Source: Pseudomonas akapageensis (GTDB taxonomy: Bacteria; Pseudomonadota; Gammaproteobacteria; Pseudomonadales; Pseudomonadaceae). From it: DNA of 64,000 bases. Shown here piece after piece: positions 25,182 through 33,963 of the stretch (positions are counted from its first letter, which is position 1; each line of letters starts with the position of its first letter). The notes beneath the pieces are model-generated. The model saw only the letters and a list, made by a program, of their open reading frames with translations. It was not told the origin of the DNA and ran no database searches. The stretch is from NCBI RefSeq assembly GCF_011355085.1, contig NZ_VXCP01000045.1:1-64000 (forward strand), written 5' to 3'. A program made the translations under genes and the position numbers.

Positions 25182-26321
25182 TCAGTTGGGGACAAACTCG
25201 CGCGCAATTATATTTTTCATGATCTGCGCGGTGCCGTCACCGATTTGCAGGCCAAGCACGTCACGCAGGCGCTGGGCGAACGGCAGGTCCTCGCCGTAAC
25301 CGGTGTGCCCGTGGGCCAGCAGGCACTGCTTGACCACATCGAACGCCAGTTTCGGCCCCCACCACTTGTTCATCGCTGCCTCGGCATTGTGCGGCAGCTT
25401 ATTATCCTTGAGCCACAAGGCGTAATAGCACTGCAGGCGCGCAGCATGCACGTAGGTCTGCAATTCTGCCAGTGGGTGGGTCAAGCCCTGGAAGGACGAC
25501 AAGGCCTGGCCGAAGGCCTTGCGCTCGGTCAGCCATTGCCAGGTTTCATCCAGCGACTGCTGCGCCAGGGCCAGGCACTGAAGGCCGATCAGGGCGCGGC
25601 TGTAGTCGAAGCCTTGCATGACTTGCTTGAAACCCTTGTTCTCATCGCCCAGGCGATGGTTGACCGGTACTTCGACATTGTCGAAGAAGATCGAACCGCG
25701 ACCAATGGCGCGCTCGCCGGCGTCCTCGAAACGGGTGGTGCTGATGCCGGCCAGGTTCATCGGCACCAGGAAGGCGCTGATGCCGCTGGCGCGTTGTTCG
25801 ACCGTGCCGGTGCGGGCGAAGACCACGGCGACGTCGGCCTGGTCGGCCATGGAGATGGAGGTCTTTTCACCGTTGAGCACGTAGACATCGCCCTTGCGCT
25901 CGGCCTTCAGGCGCAGGCTGGCGGCATCCGATCCGCCGCTGGGCTCGGTCAGGGCGATGCAGGCGACCTTGCGTCCGGCGGTGATCTCGCTCAGCCATTC
26001 CCGGGCCAGTGCCGATTCGGCGTACTGGGCGATGATCTGGCCGTTGAGTGAGGTCAGCAGGGGGATATAGGCCACGTTGAAATCGCCACGGGCCAGTTCT
26101 TCGATGATCAGGCCGGCCGTGACGCAGTCCAGGCCGCTGCCGCCGAACTCTTCCGGCAGTTCGCCGCCGAGCAGGCCCATTTCGCCCAGCTGGGCAATCA
26201 CCTCGCGCTCGATCCGGCCGTCGCGGTCGCGTTGACGGTATCCGGGGGCGAGGACGTCGGCGCTGAAGCGGGCAACGCTTTCGCGGATGGCATTTTGTTG
26301 TTCTGTGAAGGCGAAGTTCAT
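25182..26321 (-). CDS. aliB: Acyl-CoA dehydrogenase, probable cyclohexanecarboxyl-CoA dehydrogenase
   Basis: The 379-residue protein has GGAGAG upstream. Acyl-CoA dehydrogenase hallmarks are CIALTEPSGGSDA (flavin/substrate loop), LNGEKTSIS, and HGHTGYGEDLPFAQRLRD. Where many family members have the catalytic Glu in a YEGT motif, this one reads GDGT (residues 361-364), an Asp. It would oxidise cyclohexanecarboxyl-CoA to the 1-ene. It is the last enzyme gene of the leftward operon. The substrate is inferred from the BadH and BadI neighbours. Confidence 0.8.
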   Translation of the reverse strand: MNFAFTEQQNAIRESVARFSADVLAPGYRQRDRDGRIEREVIAQLGEMGLLGGELPEEFGGSGLDCVTAGLIIEELARGDFNVAYIPLLTSLNGQIIAQYAESALAREWLSEITAGRKVACIALTEPSGGSDAASLRLKAERKGDVYVLNGEKTSISMADQADVAVVFARTGTVEQRASGISAFLVPMNLAGISTTRFEDAGERAIGRGSIFFDNVEVPVNHRLGDENKGFKQVMQGFDYSRALIGLQCLALAQQSLDETWQWLTERKAFGQALSSFQGLTHPLAELQTYVHAARLQCYYALWLKDNKLPHNAEAAMNKWWGPKLAFDVVKQCLLAHGHTGYGEDLPFAQRLRDVLGLQIGDGTAQIMKNIIAREFVPN

Positions 26322-26393
26322 GATTCTCTCCAGGCCAGTGCGGGTGCTCTTTGCGGGGGCTGTGCCGGCAGCGCAGGGCCGCCGGCAGTGGGC

Positions 26394-27191
<798 letters not shown>

Positions 27192-27207
27192 TGCATAGTC
27201 TCCTGGT

Positions 27208-27975
27208 TTAGCCGGCCATGGTCAGGCCGCCGGACACGCTGATCACTTGTCCGGTAATGAAGTTGGCATCGTCGCTGGCGAGCAGGGCGATGATTCCCGG
27301 GTAGTCTTCCGGTTGGCCGAGGCGGCGCATCGGCACCGCATTCTTGAAGGCCTCCAGGAGCTTTTCCGGATTGTTGGAGGTGTCGGCCACACTCTTGAGC
27401 AGGGCGGTATCGGTGGGGCCCGGGCAGACCACGTTGAGGGTGATGTTCTTGGTCGCGAGCTCGCGCGCCAGGGTCTTGCTCAAGCCCACCAGGCCGGCCT
27501 TGCAGGCGGCGTACACCGCTTCGCCCGAAGATCCGACGCGGGCGGCATCGGACGCGATGTTGATCACCTTGCCGCCACCGGCTTCGAGCATTTTCGGCAG
27601 CACCACGTGGTGCATGTTCAGAGCGCCGGTCAGGTTGATCGAAATCAGTTGTTCCCAGTGCTTGGGTTCGGTCTTGAGGAAGGGCATGAAACGGTCGAAA
27701 CCAGCGTTGTTGACCAGCACCGTGGGCACGCCCAGGTCTTTTTCGATGGCGGCGACGGTTTCGGTGATGGCGTCGTAGTCGGTGATGTCGGCAGCGTAGG
27801 CGACTGCCTTGCCGCCGGCTTCACGGATCAGGTCGACGGTGGTCTGGGCTGCGGCGCTGTCGCGGTCGAGCACGGCGACCAGGCCACCTTCGGCCGCGAA
27901 ACGCAGGCAGACCGCACGGCCGATGCCGCCACCGCCGCCGGTGATGATGATGGTTTTTCCAGTAAGGCCTTTCAT
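27208..27975 (-). CDS. badH: SDR, 2-hydroxycyclohexanecarboxyl-CoA dehydrogenase
   Basis: The 255-residue classical short-chain dehydrogenase has the NAD site TGGGGGIGRAVC, NNAG, catalytic Ser in NIASDAARVGSSG, and the Tyr/Lys pair YAACKAG. It ends GQVISVSGGLTMAG. In the BadHI pathway it oxidises 2-hydroxycyclohexanecarboxyl-CoA to the 2-keto compound. It is 16 bases upstream of badI in the same operon. Confidence 0.87.
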   Translation of the reverse strand: MKGLTGKTIIITGGGGGIGRAVCLRFAAEGGLVAVLDRDSAAAQTTVDLIREAGGKAVAYAADITDYDAITETVAAIEKDLGVPTVLVNNAGFDRFMPFLKTEPKHWEQLISINLTGALNMHHVVLPKMLEAGGGKVINIASDAARVGSSGEAVYAACKAGLVGLSKTLARELATKNITLNVVCPGPTDTALLKSVADTSNNPEKLLEAFKNAVPMRRLGQPEDYPGIIALLASDDANFITGQVISVSGGLTMAG

Positions 27976-28022
27976 GGGGCAATTCTCCGAGGTCGTTGAG
28001 TTGCGTTATTCGAGCGGATGGG

Positions 28023-29687
28023 TCAGCGGCGCCTGGCCGGGTCGATGCGAATGCTCTCGGCCCGTTCATGCAGCTTGAATTTCTGGATCTTTCCGGAAGG
28101 TGTGCGGGGCAGGGCCGGCAGTACCTCCAGGTATTCGGGCAGGTAGTTGCGCGACAGGTTGTGTTCGAGCAGGAAGGCCACGGCGTCTTCGAGCAACAGG
28201 TCAGCGAAGCCTTCATTCAGGGTGACGTAGGCACAGACCCGCTCACCCAGGCGCTCGTCGGGGCAGCCGACCAGGGCCACGGCGGAAATGGCCGGGTGCT
28301 TGTATAGGAGGTTTTCGACTTCCACCACCGGAACGTTTTCGCCGCCTCGAATGACCACGTCCTTGGTACGCCCGGTGATGCGGATGTAACCTCGGTCATC
28401 CATGCGCGCCAGGTCGCCGGTGGCGAACCAGCCCTGGGCATCGACCTCATACAGATCGGGGCGCTTGAGGTAACCGATGAACAGGCTGGCGCCGCGCACC
28501 TGCAAGTGGCCCTCGGTACCGGCCGCCACCGGCAGGCCGTCATCGTCGACCACCTGCACGGCCATGAGGGGCAGGGCCAGGCCATCGGTATGAATGGCCC
28601 GCTCGGGATCGTCCTGCACCCGCGTCATGGTGGCGGCGCCGGTTTCGGTCATGCCCCAGGCCGAGACGATTTTCGCCGGGAGGCTGACGCCAGCCCGCTC
28701 CACCAGACTCTCCGGGATCGGCGCGCCGGCCGAGACAAAAATGCGCAGCGATGCCAGCGCTTCACGGTGATCGACGGCAACCTCGACCAGGTCGGCGAGA
28801 AACGGCGTCGAGGCCATGGTAAAGGTGGGACGCTCGGTGGTCGCGACCTTCAGGGCAGTGCGCGCATCCCAGACGTCCTGCAATACCGCTACCGCACCCA
28901 GGTAAATCGGCATCACCATGCCGTAGAGAAAACCGGTCTGGTGCGCCATGGGCGAGGCCATGTAGACAATGTCGTCGCGGCCCAGCGCCAGCCGTTCGGC
29001 GTAGGGCCGCACGTTGTTCAGCAGGGTGTTGGACGTGTGCAGCACGCCCTTGGGTTCACCGGTGGTGCCGGAGGTGAACAGCAACTGCATGACGTCATCG
29101 GCATGGGGGCGGCGTTGGCCGAACAAGGCCTGGGTATCACAGGTTTTTTCCCATTCCCGGGAGAGCAATTGCTGCTCGAAACTGTTATCGCCATTGCCGC
29201 CAATCACCAGCACATGACGCAGTTCCGGCAGGTCGGCGCGCAAGCCTTCGACCATGCCGGCATAGTCGAAACCCTTGAAGTGCTGCGGCACGACCAACAG
29301 GTGGGTGCGGGCATGGCCGAGCATGAAGCGCAGTTCGCGTTCCCGAAAGATCGGCATCAGTGGGTTGAACACCGCGCCGATACGGGCACAGGCCAGGAAC
29401 AAGGCGGTCATTTGCCACCAGTTGGGCAGTTGGCAACTCACCACACCGTCCTTTTCCACGCCCAGGGCGGCTAGGCCCGCCGCCATGCGGGTGACCACCA
29501 CATCGAGTTCACCATAGGTAAAAGAGACGGGGCCGTCCTCACCTGCGCGGTAGGCGACAAGGGCCCGGGCGCTTGGGTCGCTGGAAAGCTGTGAATTCCA
29601 ATAATCAGTAATGATCATGTCGTTACAAGCGATGCTGTTGGGCATGCTTGAGTGACAGTCTGTTGCTGTGCTTGTCCAGGTGTTCAT
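28023..29687 (-). CDS. aliA: Cyclohexanecarboxylate-CoA ligase
   Basis: The protein has up to 554 residues. The start is uncertain: ATG at 29687, 29645 or 29618, none with a strong ribosome site. It is an AMP-forming acyl-CoA synthetase with the P-loop LLFTSGTTGEPKG, the adenylate motif SAWGMTETGA, GWFATGDLARMDDRGYIRIT, and the terminal Lys motif PRTPSGKIQKFKL. It is the first gene of the leftward operon with badH and badI, hence the assignment to cyclohexanecarboxylate activation. A related acid cannot be excluded. Confidence 0.85.
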   Translation of the reverse strand: MNTWTSTATDCHSSMPNSIACNDMIITDYWNSQLSSDPSARALVAYRAGEDGPVSFTYGELDVVVTRMAAGLAALGVEKDGVVSCQLPNWWQMTALFLACARIGAVFNPLMPIFRERELRFMLGHARTHLLVVPQHFKGFDYAGMVEGLRADLPELRHVLVIGGNGDNSFEQQLLSREWEKTCDTQALFGQRRPHADDVMQLLFTSGTTGEPKGVLHTSNTLLNNVRPYAERLALGRDDIVYMASPMAHQTGFLYGMVMPIYLGAVAVLQDVWDARTALKVATTERPTFTMASTPFLADLVEVAVDHREALASLRIFVSAGAPIPESLVERAGVSLPAKIVSAWGMTETGAATMTRVQDDPERAIHTDGLALPLMAVQVVDDDGLPVAAGTEGHLQVRGASLFIGYLKRPDLYEVDAQGWFATGDLARMDDRGYIRITGRTKDVVIRGGENVPVVEVENLLYKHPAISAVALVGCPDERLGERVCAYVTLNEGFADLLLEDAVAFLLEHNLSRNYLPEYLEVLPALPRTPSGKIQKFKLHERAESIRIDPARRR

Positions 29688-29759
29688 TAATAAGCACCGA
29701 TTCTTAAGGGTTTCGTTGTTGTTTTTGGAGCTTCCGGTATTGCCCTTTCGATGGGAGTG

Positions 29760-29789
29760 AAGATACGGCTTTCAAAATTAATATGTCAA
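29760..29789 (-). promoter_or_regulatory. Predicted promoter of the leftward aliA operon
   Basis: On the minus strand a consensus TTGACA (29789-29784) is followed after 18 bases by TATCTT (29765-29760). The predicted transcript would have a leader of about 65 bases or more before the ligase start. Confidence 0.5.
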
Positions 29790-29799
29790 CATGTTGTCT
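29784..29799. promoter_or_regulatory. Operator palindrome over divergent -35 boxes
   Basis: CAACATGTTG (29787-29796) is a perfect 10-bp dyad. It overlaps TGTCAA (29784-29789), which is TTGACA on the minus strand, and TTGTCT (29794-29799), a plus-strand -35. One protein bound here could block both promoters. It is the only such dyad I saw between the divergent operons and is the likely site of the MarR regulator. Confidence 0.6.
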
Positions 29800-29822
29800 T
29801 TATTTTTTTCTGTGGATAGACT
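29794..29822 (+). promoter_or_regulatory. Predicted promoter of the rightward beta-oxidation operon
   Basis: TTGTCT (29794-29799), 17-base T-rich spacer, TAGACT (29817-29822). It lies 34 bases before the start codon of the first hydratase gene, which has AGAGGTAGG as ribosome site. Confidence 0.55.
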
Positions 29823-29855
29823 CGAATCCAACCCCGGACAACAGAGGTAGGTGCC

Positions 29856-30632
29856 ATGGCTTTCCACAACATCCTTGTCGAGCAGCGCGAGGCCGTCGGC
29901 CTGATCCGTCTCAACCGCCCGGCCGTGTACAACGCGCTCAACGATGCCTTGATGAGCGAGTTGGGCCAGGCATTGCTGGCGTTCGAGGCCGATGACCAGG
30001 TGCGGGCGATTGTCATCACCGGTAGCGACAAGGCGTTTGCCGCTGGCGCCGACCTGAGCGAATTGCAGTTCAAGGAGTTTTCCGATGTGTACCTGGAGGA
30101 CTTCGTCACGGCCAACTGGGAAACCGTGACGCGCTGCCGCAAGCCGGTGGTCGCGGCGGTTGCCGGCCTGGCCCTGGGCGGTGGTTGCGAGCTGGCGATG
30201 ATGTGCGACCTGGTGATCGCCGCCGACAACGCCCGTTTCGGCCAGCCGGAAGTCAAGGTCGGCACCTTGCCCGGGGCTGGCGGCACCCAGCGCCTGACCC
30301 GTGCCATCGGCAAGGCCAAGGCGATGGACCTGTGCCTGACCGGGCGTTTCATGGAGGTCGAGGAGGCTGAGCGCTGCGGTTTGATCAGCCGTGTGGTGCC
30401 GCTGGCCGAGCTGCTCGATCAAGCCCTGGCCGTGGCCGCGCAAATCGCCGGCCACCCGGCCATTGCGGTGAAGCTGAACAAGGAGGCGGTCAACCGCGCC
30501 TTTGAAACCACCCTGGCCGAAGGCGTGCAGTTCGAGCGTCGATTGATGCACGCCAGCTTCGCCAGCCAGGACCAGAAGGAAGGCATGCAGGCTTTCGCCC
30601 AGAAGCGCAAGCCGGTGTGGACGCATCGCTGA
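29856..30632 (+). CDS. badK: Enoyl-CoA hydratase, probable cyclohex-1-ene-1-carboxyl-CoA hydratase
   Basis: The 258-residue crotonase-family protein retains both catalytic Glu positions: LALGGGCELAMMCDLVIA and FGQPEVKVGTLPGAGGTQRL. The oxyanion-hole motif is AFAAGADLSEL. As first gene of the rightward operon, opposite aliA, it is best read as the hydratase acting on the ring enoyl-CoA before the BadH-like dehydrogenase. It could equally hydrate the linear enoyl-CoA. Confidence 0.75.
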   Translation: MAFHNILVEQREAVGLIRLNRPAVYNALNDALMSELGQALLAFEADDQVRAIVITGSDKAFAAGADLSELQFKEFSDVYLEDFVTANWETVTRCRKPVVAAVAGLALGGGCELAMMCDLVIAADNARFGQPEVKVGTLPGAGGTQRLTRAIGKAKAMDLCLTGRFMEVEEAERCGLISRVVPLAELLDQALAVAAQIAGHPAIAVKLNKEAVNRAFETTLAEGVQFERRLMHASFASQDQKEGMQAFAQKRKPVWTHR

Positions 30633-30681
30633 GGCTGCGGCCATCAATCGACAACAGAACAAGAACAAGAGGAACTGCCCA

Positions 30682-31542
30682 ATGCCTTCAGTCGTGGAAC
30701 TGACCCGCGAAGGGGCCGTGGCCCTGATCCGGGTCGACAACCCGCCGGTCAACGCCCTTGGCCATGCCGTACGCGCAGGCTTGCTCGACGCCTTCATGGC
30801 CGCCGAGCAGGATCCGCAAGTCGAGTTGGTCATGCTCTATTGCACGGGCAAGACCTTTATCGCCGGCGCCGATATTCGCGAGTTCGGCCAGCCGCCTCAG
30901 GCGCCGATCCTGCAGGAGCTGACCCTGGCCATCGAAAACTGCAGCAAGCCATCGCTGGCCGTGTTGCACGGCACGGTGCTCGGCGGCGGGCTGGAAATCG
31001 CCCTGGCCTGTCATTACCGCTTCGCCAGATGCGCCACCCGCCTTGGCTTGCCCGAAACCTGCCTGGGGCTGTTGCCCGGCGGCGGTGGTACCCAGCGCCT
31101 GCCGCGGCTGGTGGGCGTGGCGACGGCGCTGGAAATGATCCTGTGCGGCGAGCCGATCGATGCAACGCAAGCGTTGCGCCTTGGCCTTGTCGATGGGCTG
31201 TTCGATGAAGAACCACTGACCGCCGGCCTCAAGCGTGCACGGCAACTGTTGGCCGACCAGGTGCCGGTACGACGGATCGGCCAGGCCGAAGTGCCCACCG
31301 AACGTGACCAGGCAGCCGCTCTGTTTGCAGCAAAACGCATCGAAATACAGCGTACCCAACCCGATTCGTTCTCGGCCCCGCGCTGCCTTGCCGCGATCGA
31401 AGCGGCGACTTGCCTGCCGCTGATCGAGGGCCTGCAGCGCGAGCGCGCGCTGTTTCTCGAATGCATGGCATCACCCCAGCGCGCGGCGCTGATCGAAGAC
31501 TTCTTTGCCCAACGCCGGGCGGCCAGGGGCTCCCGGGCCTGA
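30682..31542 (+). CDS. Second enoyl-CoA hydratase/isomerase
   Basis: The 286-residue protein starts after GAGGA. The crotonase core is present (FIAGADIREFG, VLGGGLEIALACHYRFA, GLPETCLGLLPGGGGTQRLP). The sequence resembles the N-terminal hydratase half of multifunctional FadB/PimF-like proteins, here as a separate polypeptide with a C-terminal helical extension. It probably hydrates 2-heptenedioyl-CoA in the linear dicarboxyl-CoA round. Confidence 0.8.
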   Translation: MPSVVELTREGAVALIRVDNPPVNALGHAVRAGLLDAFMAAEQDPQVELVMLYCTGKTFIAGADIREFGQPPQAPILQELTLAIENCSKPSLAVLHGTVLGGGLEIALACHYRFARCATRLGLPETCLGLLPGGGGTQRLPRLVGVATALEMILCGEPIDATQALRLGLVDGLFDEEPLTAGLKRARQLLADQVPVRRIGQAEVPTERDQAAALFAAKRIEIQRTQPDSFSAPRCLAAIEAATCLPLIEGLQRERALFLECMASPQRAALIEDFFAQRRAARGSRA

Positions 31543-31590
31543 GCCACTGGCCAGCTTGGCGTTGGCCTCACCATCGATCGAGGACTTTGC

Positions 31591-32787
31591 ATGGACATCA
31601 ACTACACACCTGCCGAGCTTGAGTTCCGCGCCGAGGTGCGTGCCTTTCTGCATGATGCACTGCCGCAAGACATCGCCGCCCAGGTTCGCCTGGGCAAGCA
31701 CCTGAGCAAGGACGACCACCAGCGCTGGCAGCGGATCCTCGCCGGGCGCGGCTGGTACGCGGCCAATTGGCCGGTGGCGTTCGGCGGTACCGGCTGGGGC
31801 GTGGTGCAAAAGCACATCTTCGAGGAGGAGTGTGCAGCCTTCGGTGCGCCGCGCCTGATCTCCTTCGGCGTGAACATGGTCGCACCGGTGATCATCAAGT
31901 TCGGCAACCCGGCGCAGCAGGCCCATTACCTGCCGCGCATTCTTTCCGGCGAAGACTGGTGGTGCCAGGGTTATTCCGAACCGGGCGCAGGCTCGGACCT
32001 GGCCAGCCTCAAGACCCGCGCGGTGCGCGAGGGTGACCACTACGTGGTGAACGGCCAGAAGACCTGGACCACCCTGGGCCAGCACGCCAACATGATTTTC
32101 TGCCTGGTGCGCACTGATAGCGAAGCCCAGCAGCAGCGGGGCATTTCCTTTCTGTTGATCGACATGACCACGCCAGGCATCAGCGTGCGCCCGATCATCA
32201 CCCTCGAAGGCGAGCACGAAGTCAACGAAGTGTTCTTCGACAATGTCCGCGTACCGGTCGAGAACCTCGTGGGCGAAGAAAACCAAGGCTGGACCTGCGC
32301 CAAGTACCTGCTCACCCACGAACGCACCGGCCAGGCCAGTATTGGCCAATCCAAGGCGGCGCTGGCGCACCTCAAGCAGGTGGCCCGGGAGGAACTGCGC
32401 AATGGCCGGCCACTGCTGGACGACCCGCAGTTTCGCTTGCAGGTCGCCGAAGTGGAGATCCAGTTGCTGGCCATCGAGATGAGCACCCTGCGCATCCTCG
32501 CGGCGGCCCAGGCTGGTGAGGTTCCCGGTGCCGAAAGCTCGATCCTGAAGATCAAGGGCTCGGAAATCCGTCAGGCCATCAGCCATCTGCTGCGCAAGGC
32601 GCTGGGTACCAAGGCCTTGCCTTTCCTCGAAGAAGAACTGCACGACGGCTTTGCCGGCACGCCGCTGCACAGCGACTACAGTGCCGCCCCCGCCAGCCAG
32701 TATTTCAACCTGCGCAAGCTGTCTATCTACGGCGGCTCCAACGAAATTCAGAAGAACATCATCGTCAAGATGATTCTTGAGCTTTAA
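31591..32787 (+). CDS. pimC: Acyl-CoA dehydrogenase, PimC-like (pimeloyl-CoA)
   Basis: The 398-residue protein starts after GAGGA. Acyl-CoA dehydrogenase motifs: WWCQGYSEPGAGSDLASLKT, VNGQKTWTT, LTHERTGQASIGQ, and a C-terminus SIYGGSNEIQKNII. It lies directly before a second, shorter dehydrogenase, the layout of the paired PimC/PimD pimeloyl-CoA dehydrogenase subunits known from R. palustris. The pair would introduce the 2,3 double bond into pimeloyl-CoA. Confidence 0.75.
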   Translation: MDINYTPAELEFRAEVRAFLHDALPQDIAAQVRLGKHLSKDDHQRWQRILAGRGWYAANWPVAFGGTGWGVVQKHIFEEECAAFGAPRLISFGVNMVAPVIIKFGNPAQQAHYLPRILSGEDWWCQGYSEPGAGSDLASLKTRAVREGDHYVVNGQKTWTTLGQHANMIFCLVRTDSEAQQQRGISFLLIDMTTPGISVRPIITLEGEHEVNEVFFDNVRVPVENLVGEENQGWTCAKYLLTHERTGQASIGQSKAALAHLKQVAREELRNGRPLLDDPQFRLQVAEVEIQLLAIEMSTLRILAAAQAGEVPGAESSILKIKGSEIRQAISHLLRKALGTKALPFLEEELHDGFAGTPLHSDYSAAPASQYFNLRKLSIYGGSNEIQKNIIVKMILEL

Positions 32788-32798
32788 GGAGGCACGCA

Positions 32799-33953
32799 AT
32801 GGACTTCACACTCAGCTCCGAGCAGCAGATGCTGCAAGACACCGTGGCCCGCCTGGCCCGCGATCACTACAGCTTCGAAGCGCGCAAAGGCTACTACCGC
32901 AGTGAGGCGGGCATGAGCCCGGATTTCTGGAATCAGCTGGCCGAGCTTGGCTTGTGTTCGGTGCCGATTGACCAGGCCCATGGTGGCTTTGGCGGCAGCG
33001 GCGTGGACAACTGGCTGATCATGGCCGAGCTCGGCCGCAACCTGTGCCTGGAGCCGTTTCTGCAATCGCAGATCCATGCCGCCGGGTTGCTGCAGCAACT
33101 GGGCGATGCCGACCAGCAGGGCCAGTGGTTGGGGCAAGTGGCAGAGGGTGCGCTGCAACTGGCGGTAGCCCTGGAAGAGCCACAAAGCCACTACCAATTG
33201 CACGATGTGCAGACCTGTGCCCGGCCGGTCGACGGCGGCTGGCGCCTGTCGGGACGCAAGGTCGCCGTGGTCGGTGGCGCCAGTGCAGGGCTGATCCTGG
33301 TGTCTGCGCGCACTGCTGGCGATGACCGTGACGACCAAGGCATCAGCCTGTTCTTGCTCGAACCACAGGCCGTCGGGCTCAAGCGTCATGACTACCCGTG
33401 CATAGACGGCCCGCGTGCCAGCGATCTGATTCTGGACGATGTCTTCGTCGCCGAGGGCGCGTTGCTGGGCAAGGCTGGCGAAGCCCTGCCGGCCTTGCGC
33501 TACCAGCAGGGGCGGGCCATTGCCGGCCAGTGTGCCGAAGCCGTCGGCGGCATGCAGGAAGCCTTTCGCCTGACCCTCGATTACCTCAAGACGCGTAAGC
33601 AATTCGGCGCGCCGATCGGCAAGTTCCAGGTGTTGCAGCACCGCATGGCCGACATGCGCGCCGAGCTGGAAATGGCCACCTCCATGGCAATCCTCGCCGC
33701 CTGCGTGGCCGACCAGGCCGACAGCGACGAGCGCAGCCGGCAGCTGGCCGCCGCCAAGTTCGTGGTGGTGCGCGCTGCGCGCTTGATTGCCGAACAGGCG
33801 ATCCAGTTGCACGGCGGCATCGGTATGACCTGGGAATACAACCTGGCCCATCACGCCAAGCGCCTGGTGATGCTCAGCCATCAGCTGGGTGACGACGATC
33901 ACCATTTGCAGGCCTATGCCCGGTTGCTCACCGACCGTGCACACGCCCACTGA
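32799..33953 (+). CDS. pimD: Acyl-CoA dehydrogenase, PimD-like small subunit
   Basis: The 384-residue protein has a perfect AAGGAGG site and starts 11 bases after the pimC-like stop. Motifs: FGGSGVDNWLIMAELG, LTLDYLKTRKQFGAPIGKFQ, AIQLHGGIGMTWEYNLAHHA. The SGGSDA-type substrate loop is degenerate, as is usual for the non-catalytic or partner chain of heteromeric dehydrogenases. It is inferred to work with the preceding protein. Confidence 0.73.
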   Translation: MDFTLSSEQQMLQDTVARLARDHYSFEARKGYYRSEAGMSPDFWNQLAELGLCSVPIDQAHGGFGGSGVDNWLIMAELGRNLCLEPFLQSQIHAAGLLQQLGDADQQGQWLGQVAEGALQLAVALEEPQSHYQLHDVQTCARPVDGGWRLSGRKVAVVGGASAGLILVSARTAGDDRDDQGISLFLLEPQAVGLKRHDYPCIDGPRASDLILDDVFVAEGALLGKAGEALPALRYQQGRAIAGQCAEAVGGMQEAFRLTLDYLKTRKQFGAPIGKFQVLQHRMADMRAELEMATSMAILAACVADQADSDERSRQLAAAKFVVVRAARLIAEQAIQLHGGIGMTWEYNLAHHAKRLVMLSHQLGDDDHHLQAYARLLTDRAHAH

Positions 33954-33963
33954 GGAGTCAGCC

